Origin: Dipetalonema caudispina | Taxonomy: Eukaryota; Nematoda; Chromadorea; Rhabditida; Onchocercidae | Length of the DNA stretch: 64,000 nucleotides | Direction of reading: 5' to 3' | Assembly: GCA_013365325.1 (NCBI GenBank) | Contig: JABVXV010000012.1 | Span: 434,001 to 498,000, forward strand | Shown here: positions 50,476-61,763 of the stretch, piece after piece | Layout of the letters: every line of letters begins with the position of its first letter | How positions within the stretch are numbered: position 1 is the stretch's first letter | Made by a program: the position numbers and the translations under genes | The notes under the pieces: generated by a model | Told to the model about the DNA's origin: nothing | Database searches by the model: none | The model's input: only the letters and a program-made list of their open reading frames with translations

Positions 50476-53400
50476 TTAGCGCTCCTTTTTTGACTTCAGT
50501 TCACTTTGATTAACAAACCAGTTGAGTCCAATTACTGCGATAAAGGGAAATCCCAACTGCGCAATACATGTAAACGGCTGGAGGAGGGCGGTGTACATCA
50601 ACACACCTTCAGAAATGTAATGCTGCAAGTGTGACAAATATCAAAGATAAACAATTTTATAAATTGAACTAGATTTGCTAAAGTTAACTTATAGATAAAA
50701 ATCAACTTTAATTTCAAAAATTTTTTCTAGATCATAGCCGACGGGACGGAACTTCCGCCTGTTAATTTATCAATGCTGTGATCTGCTAATCTATTAAAAA
50801 AAGCGCTTGATTATTAAAAATGATGTATGATGAGTAATACTAAAAAATAGGACCTCAAAAATTCATAATACTTCTGAAGAGTGATTATCAATCACAAAAG
50901 AAACTAAGATGAACCCATGGGCGAAAGCTGGGCCTGAACAAATAAATGACTATGCGGTAGGGGATTTTGAAGATTTGCAACTCTTTGATATATAATTAGG
51001 GTGCAGCAAAACATAAAGTCATTTTAGTTGAGAAAAATCAATAACTTTTGGAAAAAACTAAAAGAAACTCACTAATATTTCTAGAGTGCTTTACATGACT
51101 TCTCGTAATTTTATAAATGTTCACTGTTTTCGGAACAAATATGTAAAAATATCGCTATTTAACTATCTCAAATGTAATGTACAGAATTCAAAGACAAGTA
51201 ATAATACAAGTAACATTAGGTGTTCCAAAAAATCTGAAACCATTTGTCAAAACATCACTCCATCCAATCTCATTGTATTTTTTTCTAAGAAAATGAAATT
51301 AATGCAACAAAACATACTGCTCTGAAGAAGTGAATTTTGCCCACCCAAAGTCGAATAAATTTCAAGAAAATCATGCAGTATGCTGGGACACGAGCCGGAT
51401 CTTCATAAACAGCAAATAAACCATATCTAATTATATTCCACATCGAACAAACCCCAAATGGCGCATAAACCAAAACGGCACAAAAATGAAGAACAACCAA
51501 GAGAACTGGTTGCGAAAAACTAGAAAGACTAGCGGTCCTTGAAAAAATCGCCGTTTTCAGAAGCTGCTGAAAACGAAACATAAAACGGTACCCAAGTAAA
51601 AATTCCCAGAGCAACACTAAAAGCTGAAAAAATTTAAAATGCGAGGAAATAAATTGCACTTCCACGATACCCTCTTTCATTATTTACAACAATCCTGAAT
51701 AGGCTAATACTACGAGATCATTACTGCACTGCATTTCAGTTAGAGAACTAATCTAGCAATAAGTAATTTACCAATAAACTGGAGATAACAATAATAAGAA
51801 GAGCAAAGAAACCGTTGTATGAATAATTAATAAATAGTGATGTTGCAATAACTACCAATTCATTAAAGTCAGGGTGTCTGGTTTCCAAAGATCTGAAATA
51901 AATTCTGCAACTTTTTATACGAGATGTCTGAATCCTTCATTTAAATTAAAGATTAATCAGGTCACCTAAAAGCTGCAAACAAGACGAAGTACTGATTTTG
52001 AGAATTTAATTAGACAGAAGTAGAAATATGTTAAAAATAGAATATTCTGAAAATTCCTGTGTGACTGCATGAATCTAATTTTTTGTCTAACTGCACTATT
52101 TTGATCAGTTGATCGATGCCAATATATATATATATATATATATACATATATATAAGACCACATCCAACAAATGTTTCTTATTGAATTTAATAATTTGATT
52201 GGAAGATGAACTAACGACCTTTTTGAATGTTCGCCCTTTACTGACCGAATAAATAAATTCGCTAGTTTCTGAAGGACATAAGTGAAATATGAAATCAATA
52301 AAGATGAGATCAACAAAGTAAACCAATCAACCCTGCAATACTACAAAAATTACAAAGGTCAGATGAGCAAAAAAGACTCCTTTATGTTTCTTAGCAAAAG
52401 TGATCATTGATATTAAAATTTTAAGTCACGATACCACGTAATTTCTAATTTATAAAGAAACTAACAAATCATTCCAGTAAATGATGAACATATGACAAGT
52501 TAAAGTGAGGCATATTATTTTGTAGTCTCCGATATTCGAATCGTATTTCTCTGAAAATGAAGATGGGACAATTTTTTCTTTCCAACAATATTCTATACAA
52601 AAAATTTTTCAATATTGAAACTCTTGTTTGATCAAAATGACATAATATAATTTAAAATAAACATACCCGTTAAAGTGCAAATCGATAATACACTGAGGAT
52701 ATAGACACTTAACATATACGGGACGATGGATCCATACATTCGAAGCATCTTAAATTCGGAAAATGAAAAATAATGAATAAAACGAAAAATCTTGACTCCA
52801 GCAACAGTACTTGCCTACCCATTTTGCCAATGGTTCATATCAACTGCATATAAATAATTTAAGACTGCCACTCCAAATTGTCAAGAAAAAAATTAATACC
52901 ACAATTAGAGTATCCAAATAACTGATATCGAGGCGTGCATGAAAGCGACAGCTTTGATTTAGTATGAAAAATGTTTCAGCTTTTGTGTCTTCCTTACTAA
53001 GTAAATGTCCAACCATTTGAAGTTCTTTACTGGCACCAAGACTGCTTATACGTCGCAGATCCTGACCTCGAAACTCAACTTTTGCGAACCATTCTATTAA
53101 AAACTGAACTCACAACAATCTTTGCAATCGCTTAACTGAATTAAATTAATTTTAAAGCTAAATGAACAATAAAGCATATATGAAATACATATGTACACAT
53201 AAAATCCTCACTGATAAGAAGAGGGATGATGAAGAAAATCATGCTTATTTTTCTCAAAAGTCGTTGTCCAAGTTTAGGAAATGGACGGTGATGTTCCTAA
53301 ACTAAAACAGAAAACATCTTTTCAACTTTATTAACAGTGAGTAGTATGTAAGTGCTTCTTTTACAAAATTAGGGAGGATAAAAGAAATTAACCATTTGTA

Positions 53401-56099
53401 TGCCTGCATGATTCTAATTTAAGTGATATGACAATGGCAACAACTGGAGTTTCGAAATAAACTGGCAATAACACAACAGGTTCACGATCTTCAAAGTCGG
53501 CTTCCCATAAAAATGTGAAGCAACCTTTCAGTAGTGACAATAATCCAATATGTACCTAAAAAACACTTTAATCTGTTTCAAGTCTAATTTAAAATTGAAT
53601 CTAATAAGATGCATCTTCAAGAAAACATAATTTTGAAAATGTTTAAAATTTATGTTAAAATAACACAAATTTGCAAAATATTGAAAAATTCCAAAAAGCG
53701 GAGAAGTCTTATATCTTGATAGCATGAATATTCCTGAAGTACCCTCCAATTAAAACACTCGATGCTCAAATAAGTGTATAAAAATTTGATTTCATACAGA
53801 ATCAAACTTTGCTGGATCCTCTTGAAGTGCAACGGCTTTGAAAAACTTTTGAGGTTTCAGATGTACCGAAATCTGTTCCGTGACACTCGAATGAACGAGT
53901 GTGTAAAACGTCTGTCTTAAACTGTTCAAAGTATACAGAGGCTCTCCGGATGATGTCCATAACGAGCTCCCCATACTTCTTTCAATGAACAACCAGCTAT
54001 TCTTTGGAAATGATAGAACGAATTCTTTCAGATTTTCGTCATCATTTTTTACCTGAAAAGTAAAAAGAGGTTATATAAGCTTGAATTTATAAGCTCATGA
54101 AAATGGTTATGCTTATTCAGATTCATATAATCTCAGTACAGAAAGCATTAAAAAATATTATAAATGCGGTTGAAGTTAGTTATTATGATCGTAAGTCAAA
54201 GAGCCGTAAAAACGACAAGCAATGTGATTGTATCGCACAGGACAGTGCATTTAATGAAAACGAACTGCTGAGAGGATTCAACTAACATCATGCATAGATG
54301 GAAATACTTAACTATCTCACAGAGTATACGTAGCTAAGTATATATACTTTACTACACCTACAAAAATTGATTCATTCCTGACGATAATATCAGTACTTGC
54401 GCCGACCCTTGAACGCGTGAGTTCCCTCAGAAGCCCATCAGCTTCAAAAAGTTGTTTTACAACGTTATCAGCACGTTTACGAAACGAATTTGGATCATAA
54501 GCATATTCAATCACCAGGCGCGAGATATACCTGAACAACAATTAAGAAATAGTTTTAAAATTTAGTCTAGTTCAAGACGTATTGTTGTATTTAGCTCCTT
54601 ATTTTTTAAAAAATCGATGAAAACACTATATGCTCTAAATATTACAGAGCAAGGGAACTATCTAACTGATAAGTTATGATAGTTAAATGACGCAAATTTG
54701 AACAAACCTAACCAACTGGTTACACCAAACAATACAAAGATGATCGGTCTCTAGCTCAATGCCATCAATAGCGGTAGTTGAAACATGGCGAATACCATTA
54801 TCAAGAGTAAAATGTTCTGGCACAAGATGATCTTTCAAACCACCCGAAACTGATAAGACCAAGAGACTGGCCAATTCTTTTTCATGCTCTCTCCAACTGT
54901 CATGCATTCGATCATAAATATTTTGCAAATACCAATCAAAAACCATTGCTAAAAAAAAGTGGGATGTAAGCTAAGAAAATAACGCACCAGAAAATGTAAC
55001 AAAATGAAGAACTAATTAAATCAATTGTTAATTTCTTTCAGTAAAAATATAATCATTTACAAACATACGTGCATTTTTGTGTGGTGTCCCCAAAGTTACA
55101 ATAAATGCAATCCGGCTAGGATCGAAATGAACACTATGTAACAGTGATCGTATAACAATACCACCCATCGAATGACCAACAAATATGATACCATGAGGAG
55201 GAGGTGAATACATGCCCCAAATATGTCTCACTGCTAATTCCAGATACTTAATTTGCCGTTCCAAATACATGCCTGATAGACCCGACAATTCCTGAAATTA
55301 TAGAACCGTAGAAAAAATGTTTAACAAGATTCAAATAAATGGAATCAAATTTTAAAATAAACATGATTCCTTTCCCTTTGACCTACATGATGTTAATTCA
55401 CCATCCCTATTTTATAAAACTCACAAGTAAAATGTTCTCAAAACAAAAGTGGATTTCATTGAAACGAACCTCATTGAAATCAATGGCAAAAACATCGAAT
55501 GTGAAAGGTAAATTTCTACTTTCGGTCTTATTGTGGAGTATTGATCCTAGAGAACGAACTTGTTTGGAAGAACCCGCATTGCCGGGAACAAAAATAATGG
55601 GGAGTCCATTAACTTGTTCGGTTCTTCTACAATAAAATGGAATTAAACCAAATATAGCTGTCAAGAACCTCATTGAAATCAATGTCAAAAACAGCACTTT
55701 TTAATCAGTAAACTGGCACTTAAAGGAGCAAAATATACATGTAATTGCGAGCATATTCTCCTTCCCCATATAAAATCGTCGAATAGCCACTGAAATCATT
55801 CGAAAACGGATATCTAATACCTTCAGTATGATCATGGTTCAACTTTGTGAGACCAATATCAATGCGCTGCAATGTCAAATTACTGTAGTACTTCTGAATT
55901 CAACATACTAACTACAAATTAGATAACAAGTAATCCTGAAAATCTGTAAAACGCATACCATAAAATTCATAATTCGATACATGTAAGTCATCTCACATTG
56001 ATTAATTCGCATCCAAGGTCGGTTTCCAATCATGTAAAACAAACGAAATGTGGCCGCTATGAAAGTCACATACAACACATTCTTCATATGTAGCTTCAT
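50476..56099 (-). CDS. PGAP1: PGAP1, GPI inositol-deacylase
   Basis: Fifteen exons: 55959-56099, 55739-55866, 55470-55626, 55069-55291, 54708-54948, 54362-54530, 53798-54052, 53393-53555, 53212-53296, 52866-53093, 52667-52748, 52219-52332, 51772-51892, 51318-51623, 50476-50622; about 850 residues. This ER membrane lipase removes the inositol acyl chain of GPI anchors before ER exit. A signal anchor (NVLYVTFIAATF) leads into a lumenal alpha/beta-hydrolase domain with PIIFVPGNAGSSKQVRSLGS, the nucleophile motif IIFVGHSMGG and ETDHLCIVWCNQLV, where the catalytic His is expected. Several hydrophobic segments fill the C-terminal half. The protein ends KSKKER, a KKxx ER-retrieval signal. All exon phases agree except at 53393/53296, where no canonical donor both preserves the frame and keeps the full exon. 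Confidence 0.92.
52122..52155. repeat. (TA)n-rich tract in a PGAP1 intron
   Basis: Alternating TA, interrupted once by CA, lies between exons 52219-52332 and 51772-51892. Confidence 0.85.
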
Positions 56100-56180
56100 T
56101 GTACCCGTGGACTTTTAATTACAACTTAAATTTCAATGACTGTGAGGATGCAAAAACAACGTAACTTACAATGACATGGA

Positions 56181-56435
56181 TCAAAACACAGAAAATGTGA
56201 CAACTAATGAATTAACGCATCTAATAAATACAATTACAACCTGGTACGACACTGGATATCCCGAGATCTCTTGAAGAGATACCATCACGACGAATCCCAA
56301 ACAGAATGATAAGCCATACAGCCAATACTTAACAGTAGCAAACACCAAAATGTAATGCTCGGATTTACACGGCCCTCTCATTAATCTATGAAATCTATCA
56401 GATCTGTTTCTTGAAGATCTGAGGAATTTTTGCAT
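56181..56435 (-). CDS. Small two-span membrane protein directly upstream of PGAP1
   Basis: An 84-residue frame starts at an ATG nine bases after a strong acceptor (GGAATTTCAG, AG at 56445-56446). The N-terminal third is very basic (MQKFLRSSRNRSDRFHRLMR). Two hydrophobic stretches follow: ILVFATVKYWLYGLSFCLGF with its continuation, and VVIVFIRCVNSLVVTFSV at the very C-terminus. Its stop lies only 81 bp before the PGAP1 ATG, and a second acceptor (GCATCCTCACAG, exon from 56139) lies between them. This is the spacing expected of adjacent genes in a nematode operon. An alternative is a donor at 56239-56240 making it a 5' exon spliced onward. No family is recognised; it resembles in size, but not clearly in sequence, small subunits of ER enzymes. 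Confidence 0.45.
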   Translation of the reverse strand: MQKFLRSSRNRSDRFHRLMRGPCKSEHYILVFATVKYWLYGLSFCLGFVVMVSLQEISGYPVSYQVVIVFIRCVNSLVVTFSVF

Positions 56436-56446
56436 TTTTACTTCCT

Positions 56447-57730
56447 GAAATTCCTTAATTTGTTGTTGCAATAATTTTCCATCCTTTCATGTATCACTGA
56501 ACTACTTCGTTTCCTTACTTCTATTCAATAAGTCACTTATATCAGTTATAACTAGTCTTTTCACAAACAACAAAAAAAAAAAATATAGAAAATGTTCGAA
56601 ATGCTGCGAATTATCTGACTACCGATTGGTTGTCAATTCATAGAAATGCTAGAGAGCTGTAATTCATCAATATTTTTTGTTTTTTGAACTTTCTGCATTA
56701 TTTAAAAAGAAAATTAAAAATGTCCTCCTAATTGTCAAAATTTTCTTAGAAGATAATGGAATACTCATGTCAGATTTTTAAAAAACGAAAAGAGCTGTTG
56801 TTCTTGGATAAATTTTATTGAAATACAACAAAAAGCTTAATGTAAACAAAAAATATAATGAGATGATAATATTGTACTGTGCGAGCAGTTATTGTTTGCA
56901 CTTTTTACTATTACTGCATTGTTGGAATGGAACTTCTATTCAAAAGAAATAGAAGCGGGCATTGAATAACTTAAGTAAAATGTAGAAAAGAGATGAAATA
57001 ATGGGAATATCACGTAATTGGTGAACTACTTGGTCGAAATTTATAGTTGAAATGAAATGAAGTGAAGTTACTTTTTTTCTCAAACTTATTTTCGCAAAAT
57101 AATGCAAATCACGTTAATTATAACACGTCCAGTACCAAATCTCAAGTTTTTACTAGTTTTTTTTTTTTTGTATGTCAATGTTTAAAAGTTTGCGTAAGAA
57201 TTTCTTTGACAAGCAAGTCGGAGAGAGGTACTTATTTACGTGCTTCCATTGCTGTTTTGTGAAATAAAACTTTTTCGTGACCTTAGGTACAGGTAACAGT
57301 TTGATGAAATGTGAAATAGTATTCATCATTTGAAACTATATTTCTCTTTATCTAATAATAACCAATATCATGGATTGAGAATGATGAATAATATTAGCAA
57401 ACATGTAATATCACAAAAAGAAGATTCATATATATGGCTCATTGTTAGCATTAACTTCACAAAGACCAGGTTTTGGCATATAAACTACGGGTAATGCTGT
57501 GCCATGCATTACTTCTTGAAATTACCACATGAAAATTAACTAAAATTTAATATAATATTGTGAGAATTAAGCAAGCCGTCTTTTGAATTCGTCGTACATT
57601 TACATTTTTAAATTTCAGATTACAGGTAAAAAAAAGCTTGTATACATGTGTGGGAAATTTAAGATGATGCAAAAGATTTTTCAGTATCAAATTTTTAAAT
57701 TTCTTTTTAATTTTAAAAATAAAAGCATAC
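56447..57730. other. Gap between the lipocalin-like gene and the PGAP1 unit
   Basis: This 1.3-kb AT-rich stretch lies downstream of the lipocalin-like gene and upstream of the small membrane-protein ORF, all minus strand. I see no supported exon. It could be intergenic promoter sequence or, if the genes share an operon, an unusually long intercistronic spacer. Confidence 0.5.
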
Positions 57731-60700
57731 TCATCTCATAAAATCAGCAATATTATTGTAGTATTTCTGGTGGAAATGTTTACTGCTTTTGCCAAAAATA
57801 TGATAAGAAATACATTTTATCAAATCTGTCGTCCCTGTCAGGATAATATAATCGTATTTTTTGGCATGCTTTGAACCAAATTTCACAAGGCACACTGAAA
57901 TGTAAAACTTAAATTCTGCTAAAAAATATTTTAAAAGATCTTCAGCTCCCATGTTTTTTCTGTCCGAGTACTTTTGAAACAGTTTCCTTTCTACTTAATT
58001 AACATGGGTTGTCAACTCTTCTGAAATTCAGTGTTGTTGTATTTATGAAAAGATGTCATTTTAATTTAGTTGGAACCCAAAATTTAAAAGAAAACTGTGG
58101 CTTGCTTACCATATTTAGATTGTTTAAATCCCATTCGAGTATCGATCCACCTGATTTCAAGGTACCATTCATCTGTAACGTTAGCATGCAATAATACGTG
58201 TTGAAGATTCCTACATTTTTTAGTACCAAAGTTTTTGTACATTATCAATTCCTTTAATTTGCTATTAATCATTAATTTACTAGAAATAAAACAAAAGAAA
58301 AATCAATATCAATCAGATCGATAAGTGTAACTTAAAAAAAGCCAACTCACTTCAAAAAGTTCATGATTCCATGAGTCATCCCGGAAGAACAATTGCATTA
58401 AGGTTGGTTGTTGAGCTGTAATACCAACTCAAATACCTATTCAATTTATATCAAACTGTACATTTTGCAATCATTTTTAATTAAACTGAGAAAAAAGAAA
58501 GGCTGACTACAAGAACTAAAATCATATCATTATTCTTTCAGAAAATAAGCTATGGCATACTGTTGGTTATCAAGAAAGCCTGGAATTTTTTAATTTTTCT
58601 TTCATTCCTTTCTCCTTTTTAAAGAAAAAAAAAAAAAGAAAAAAGAAAATGGAATATTTCTTGGCTTAATAGAATCGTTTTCTATCGTATTACTTTGCTC
58701 TTTATGCAAGTAAATAACAATCTTTTATCAATTTCCCAACTGATTTGCTCTTCTTTTCTTTTGGTTAATTATTTGTCCAACACGAAAAATACTGAAAATA
58801 TATACCTTGTAGACCAACACAGTTTGCTCTATGTTTTGTTAGCCTGATAGATGATATTTTGTTTGGTTTCAGTGATACAGTACGTCGATTAAGTATAGTT
58901 GAGTAAGTTTCCCTCATAATGCTTGGGTTTCCATAAATCTAAAAACGTACTGAAAATGAAGCAGTATTTTACATTCCTTAAGAATGTTCAATAATTCGGC
59001 GCAGAACGTACGACTTACTGCGATCATAACGCAGCTGTTTCATTTATTTGTTCTTCTATAAAGCAACATTTAATCCTAGCTAGTTCACTAGATCAATTGT
59101 ATTTGTGGATTTAATCTAAGATATCTGCTTGGTGTCATTTTAAGATACCTGTAATCCTCCTCATCAGCCTGTATTGATATAATAAATGGGATCTCATAAA
59201 ATTACGGGTACTTGTTTTTGGGAATTTGGAATGCTTTAAACTTGAGTTCGTTAAGCATTTTTTTTGGATCAGTTTCTCTCATCGTTATAAAACAACGAGT
59301 TGTTCGCGTCCAAAGTTGGAAACAGGTAAATGGTTCAATTTTTGCATGCATACAAAGGTCTTTTTTTGGAAAAAAGCTTTTTTTTGATTCAATCCATGCA
59401 TTGGAGAAAAAGCCAAGAATGCTTATTGTTTACACATACATATATATGTATATCGCAGAAAAAGTAATAATTTCTCTTATAATTTCATTTTAGGAAAATG
59501 GTCCTTACAATATTTTTAAACCAGGCTGAAAATTTTTGAAAAACAAATTTCGTTTCAAATAAAATAATGTGGAAAGTTTGTTTAATTCAATAGAATCATG
59601 GTTCTCTTTTCGCACAATCTTATGCATATTGTCCGAAAACATTAGAGTGAAGGAAAAATCATAAATAAATTAGATCCTTCTGTTGGATATTATTGCTACT
59701 GAAATATGAATATACTGATATTGGAGAAAGAGATAATTAAATCGGTGTTAACAATTATGCTATTAAATTTGACTAAACATAAAATTTAATTAAAACCAGT
59801 TCAAATTACCTGTGGCCAATTTCCTTTCAATTTATTAAAATCAAAGCGAATACATTTGTTGCAGGCGAGCAGCTCTCGTTTGTTATCTTATTTTTTGAAA
59901 AAATCCGCACTGTAATTATTTTTTCTTTGTGACACGCTGAAGACATAAGCGCCGAAAACTAGTGCAATCATATAAAAAAGTTCATCAGTTCGTGAAATCA
60001 GTTATTTCGAATTAAGAACTTTTACTTTTTGCAATCTCACCCACAGCATTTAAAATCCTCATCCCATATTTTAATCGGAATTCCAGAAAAATCACAAACT
60101 GATAAGGACGTTGTTGATCCAAGTGTTCGATTTGCTGTTTGTCATATCGCTCTGAGCCTTGTTGATGCCTTTTAAGATCAGCATAGTATTTTTCGTTTCG
60201 TGCTTTGTTTAATGATTCAATAACCCGCTGTAGAAACTTGGAAAGATCAGCTTTTTTTCTCCGGAATTAAATATAATTTGAATGAGTAATTAAATAGTTT
60301 CACAGACAAATGAATCGAACGTGGGACAATAAATCATCATTTTAAGTTTTCTATTAAAGAAAAAGCATATTAAGAATTACCAAATATCGCATATTTCTTT
60401 CTAAAATAAATTGTGGAAATCAGTTTGACAAGCTTACATTTCCAGCTGCAAATCGGTCGAGCATTTTGCATGATGTGATACCGTTCATTGCGAAAGGCTG
60501 ATGTGCAGCATCAACTGATAAACCTGTGATGATAGAGTATAAACAGACCAGTAATCCAAATTGCTAAAGCTTTAAAATTAATATTCGAATTTATACAAAC
60601 AATTACTAAACATTCTGAAGTGTCATATCCACTGCAATAAATTGATCAATACAAAATGTGTGGATATACTGGTCTCATGGATGAATGTACAGGATCACTT

Positions 60701-61763
60701 ATTGACATCTTGGATGGAATTGGTGGTATATCAAAAGAATGAATTTCAGACACTAACGGCAGGTGTGAAGTCGGGAAATGGTATTGCGAAGCTAAAAAAA
60801 TCTCGCTTAATTTTTGGCAAACCTTAGAACATTTAAAATACAAATTTGGCTATAATGTATTGTCAAAATTATGCTATGTTCAATCAGAAATATATCGATC
60901 GTTATTGTTTCGAAAAAATTTTTATGCAAGTTATTCTAGATTAATGAAAAATATTTTCAGTAAAATGTAGCAGCGGATTTGCTTAAATTTTAAGATATTG
61001 ACAAGATATTGATGCAACTCAGCCCAGGCTACTGAGATATGCTAATATTCTTCTTTATCGTTTGGATATGTTATGAAAGTGATTTTAGGACAGTTGTGAA
61101 CTTCCAAATCTCAAAAAGTCTTAAAACTTCGAAAAATCGAATTTCTGATGGAAAGCAACAATAGTAGTTCGAACTTGGCAGAAATGAATCTTGTTCATAT
61201 GTAGTCGGTCCATGGTATACAACTTGAGGCGTCGGAATGAATTTGTTAAGCTGTTCCTGATCCGGAAGAAAGGAATTAACGAAAGCATTTGCCAAATTCT
61301 TCGTTAACCGATCCACCACTACAATTTGATTTAGCCGCAGAATTTCAAATTCTGGGTATTTAATTCCTGACAAATTCAAGTTTCTTGGTTAACAAAATTT
61401 TTTCAATTGTCAAATTTCCTGCAGTTTGTTGTTGTGAATTATCATGGCTTTTTGGCTTTTTATTATAACTGACACTTGTGCGTCGCAATAATTGTTTCTT
61501 TTTTTCAACAAGTCATTGGGAGTCAAAACGATGGATTAACTTTCATTTGTCCCTTTATTTAAAAAACGAATTTAGCGAAGAGAGAGAGATATATTCTTTT
61601 ATCTTTGATCTATTGCTATTCTCGAAAAAATTTATATAGATAACGAATTTTGAACCTGGACTTCACTCGTTTTATCACTTTCCTCATCGTTACTTTTTTT
61701 CTTTGTACAAACATTGTTTACGATCAAAAGTGCAAAAATTACAATCAATTTCATGTGGCACAT
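57731..61763 (-). CDS. Secreted lipocalin-like protein with N-terminal extension
   Basis: Exons 61667-61763, 61175-61366, 60699-60791, 60438-60523, 60041-60227 and 59810-59886 join in phase. A poorly bounded exon lies at about 59217-59420, followed by 58806-58938, 58110-58172 and 57731-57918, in phase with each other. The protein starts with a signal peptide (MCHMKLIVIFALLIVNNVC). Some 190 hydrophilic residues follow with no recognised domain (for example VIESLNKARNEKYYADLKRH). Next comes a lipocalin-type opening, CNKCIRFDFNKLKGNWPQ, with the G-x-W of the fold. Then come a Cys/Arg-rich block (TCFQLWTRTTRCFITMRETD) and KKYDYIILTG, comparable to the T-D-Y strand motif. It is probably an extracellular small-lipid carrier of a nematode-specific type. 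The joins between 59810 and 58938 are unresolved, so the middle of the model is incomplete. Confidence 0.6.

Noticed and set aside
52667..52748. Hydrophobic reading of this PGAP1 exon (MLRMYGSIVPYML...)
   Set aside because: That frame hits a stop in the next exon. The alternative phase joins both neighbours in frame and was used.
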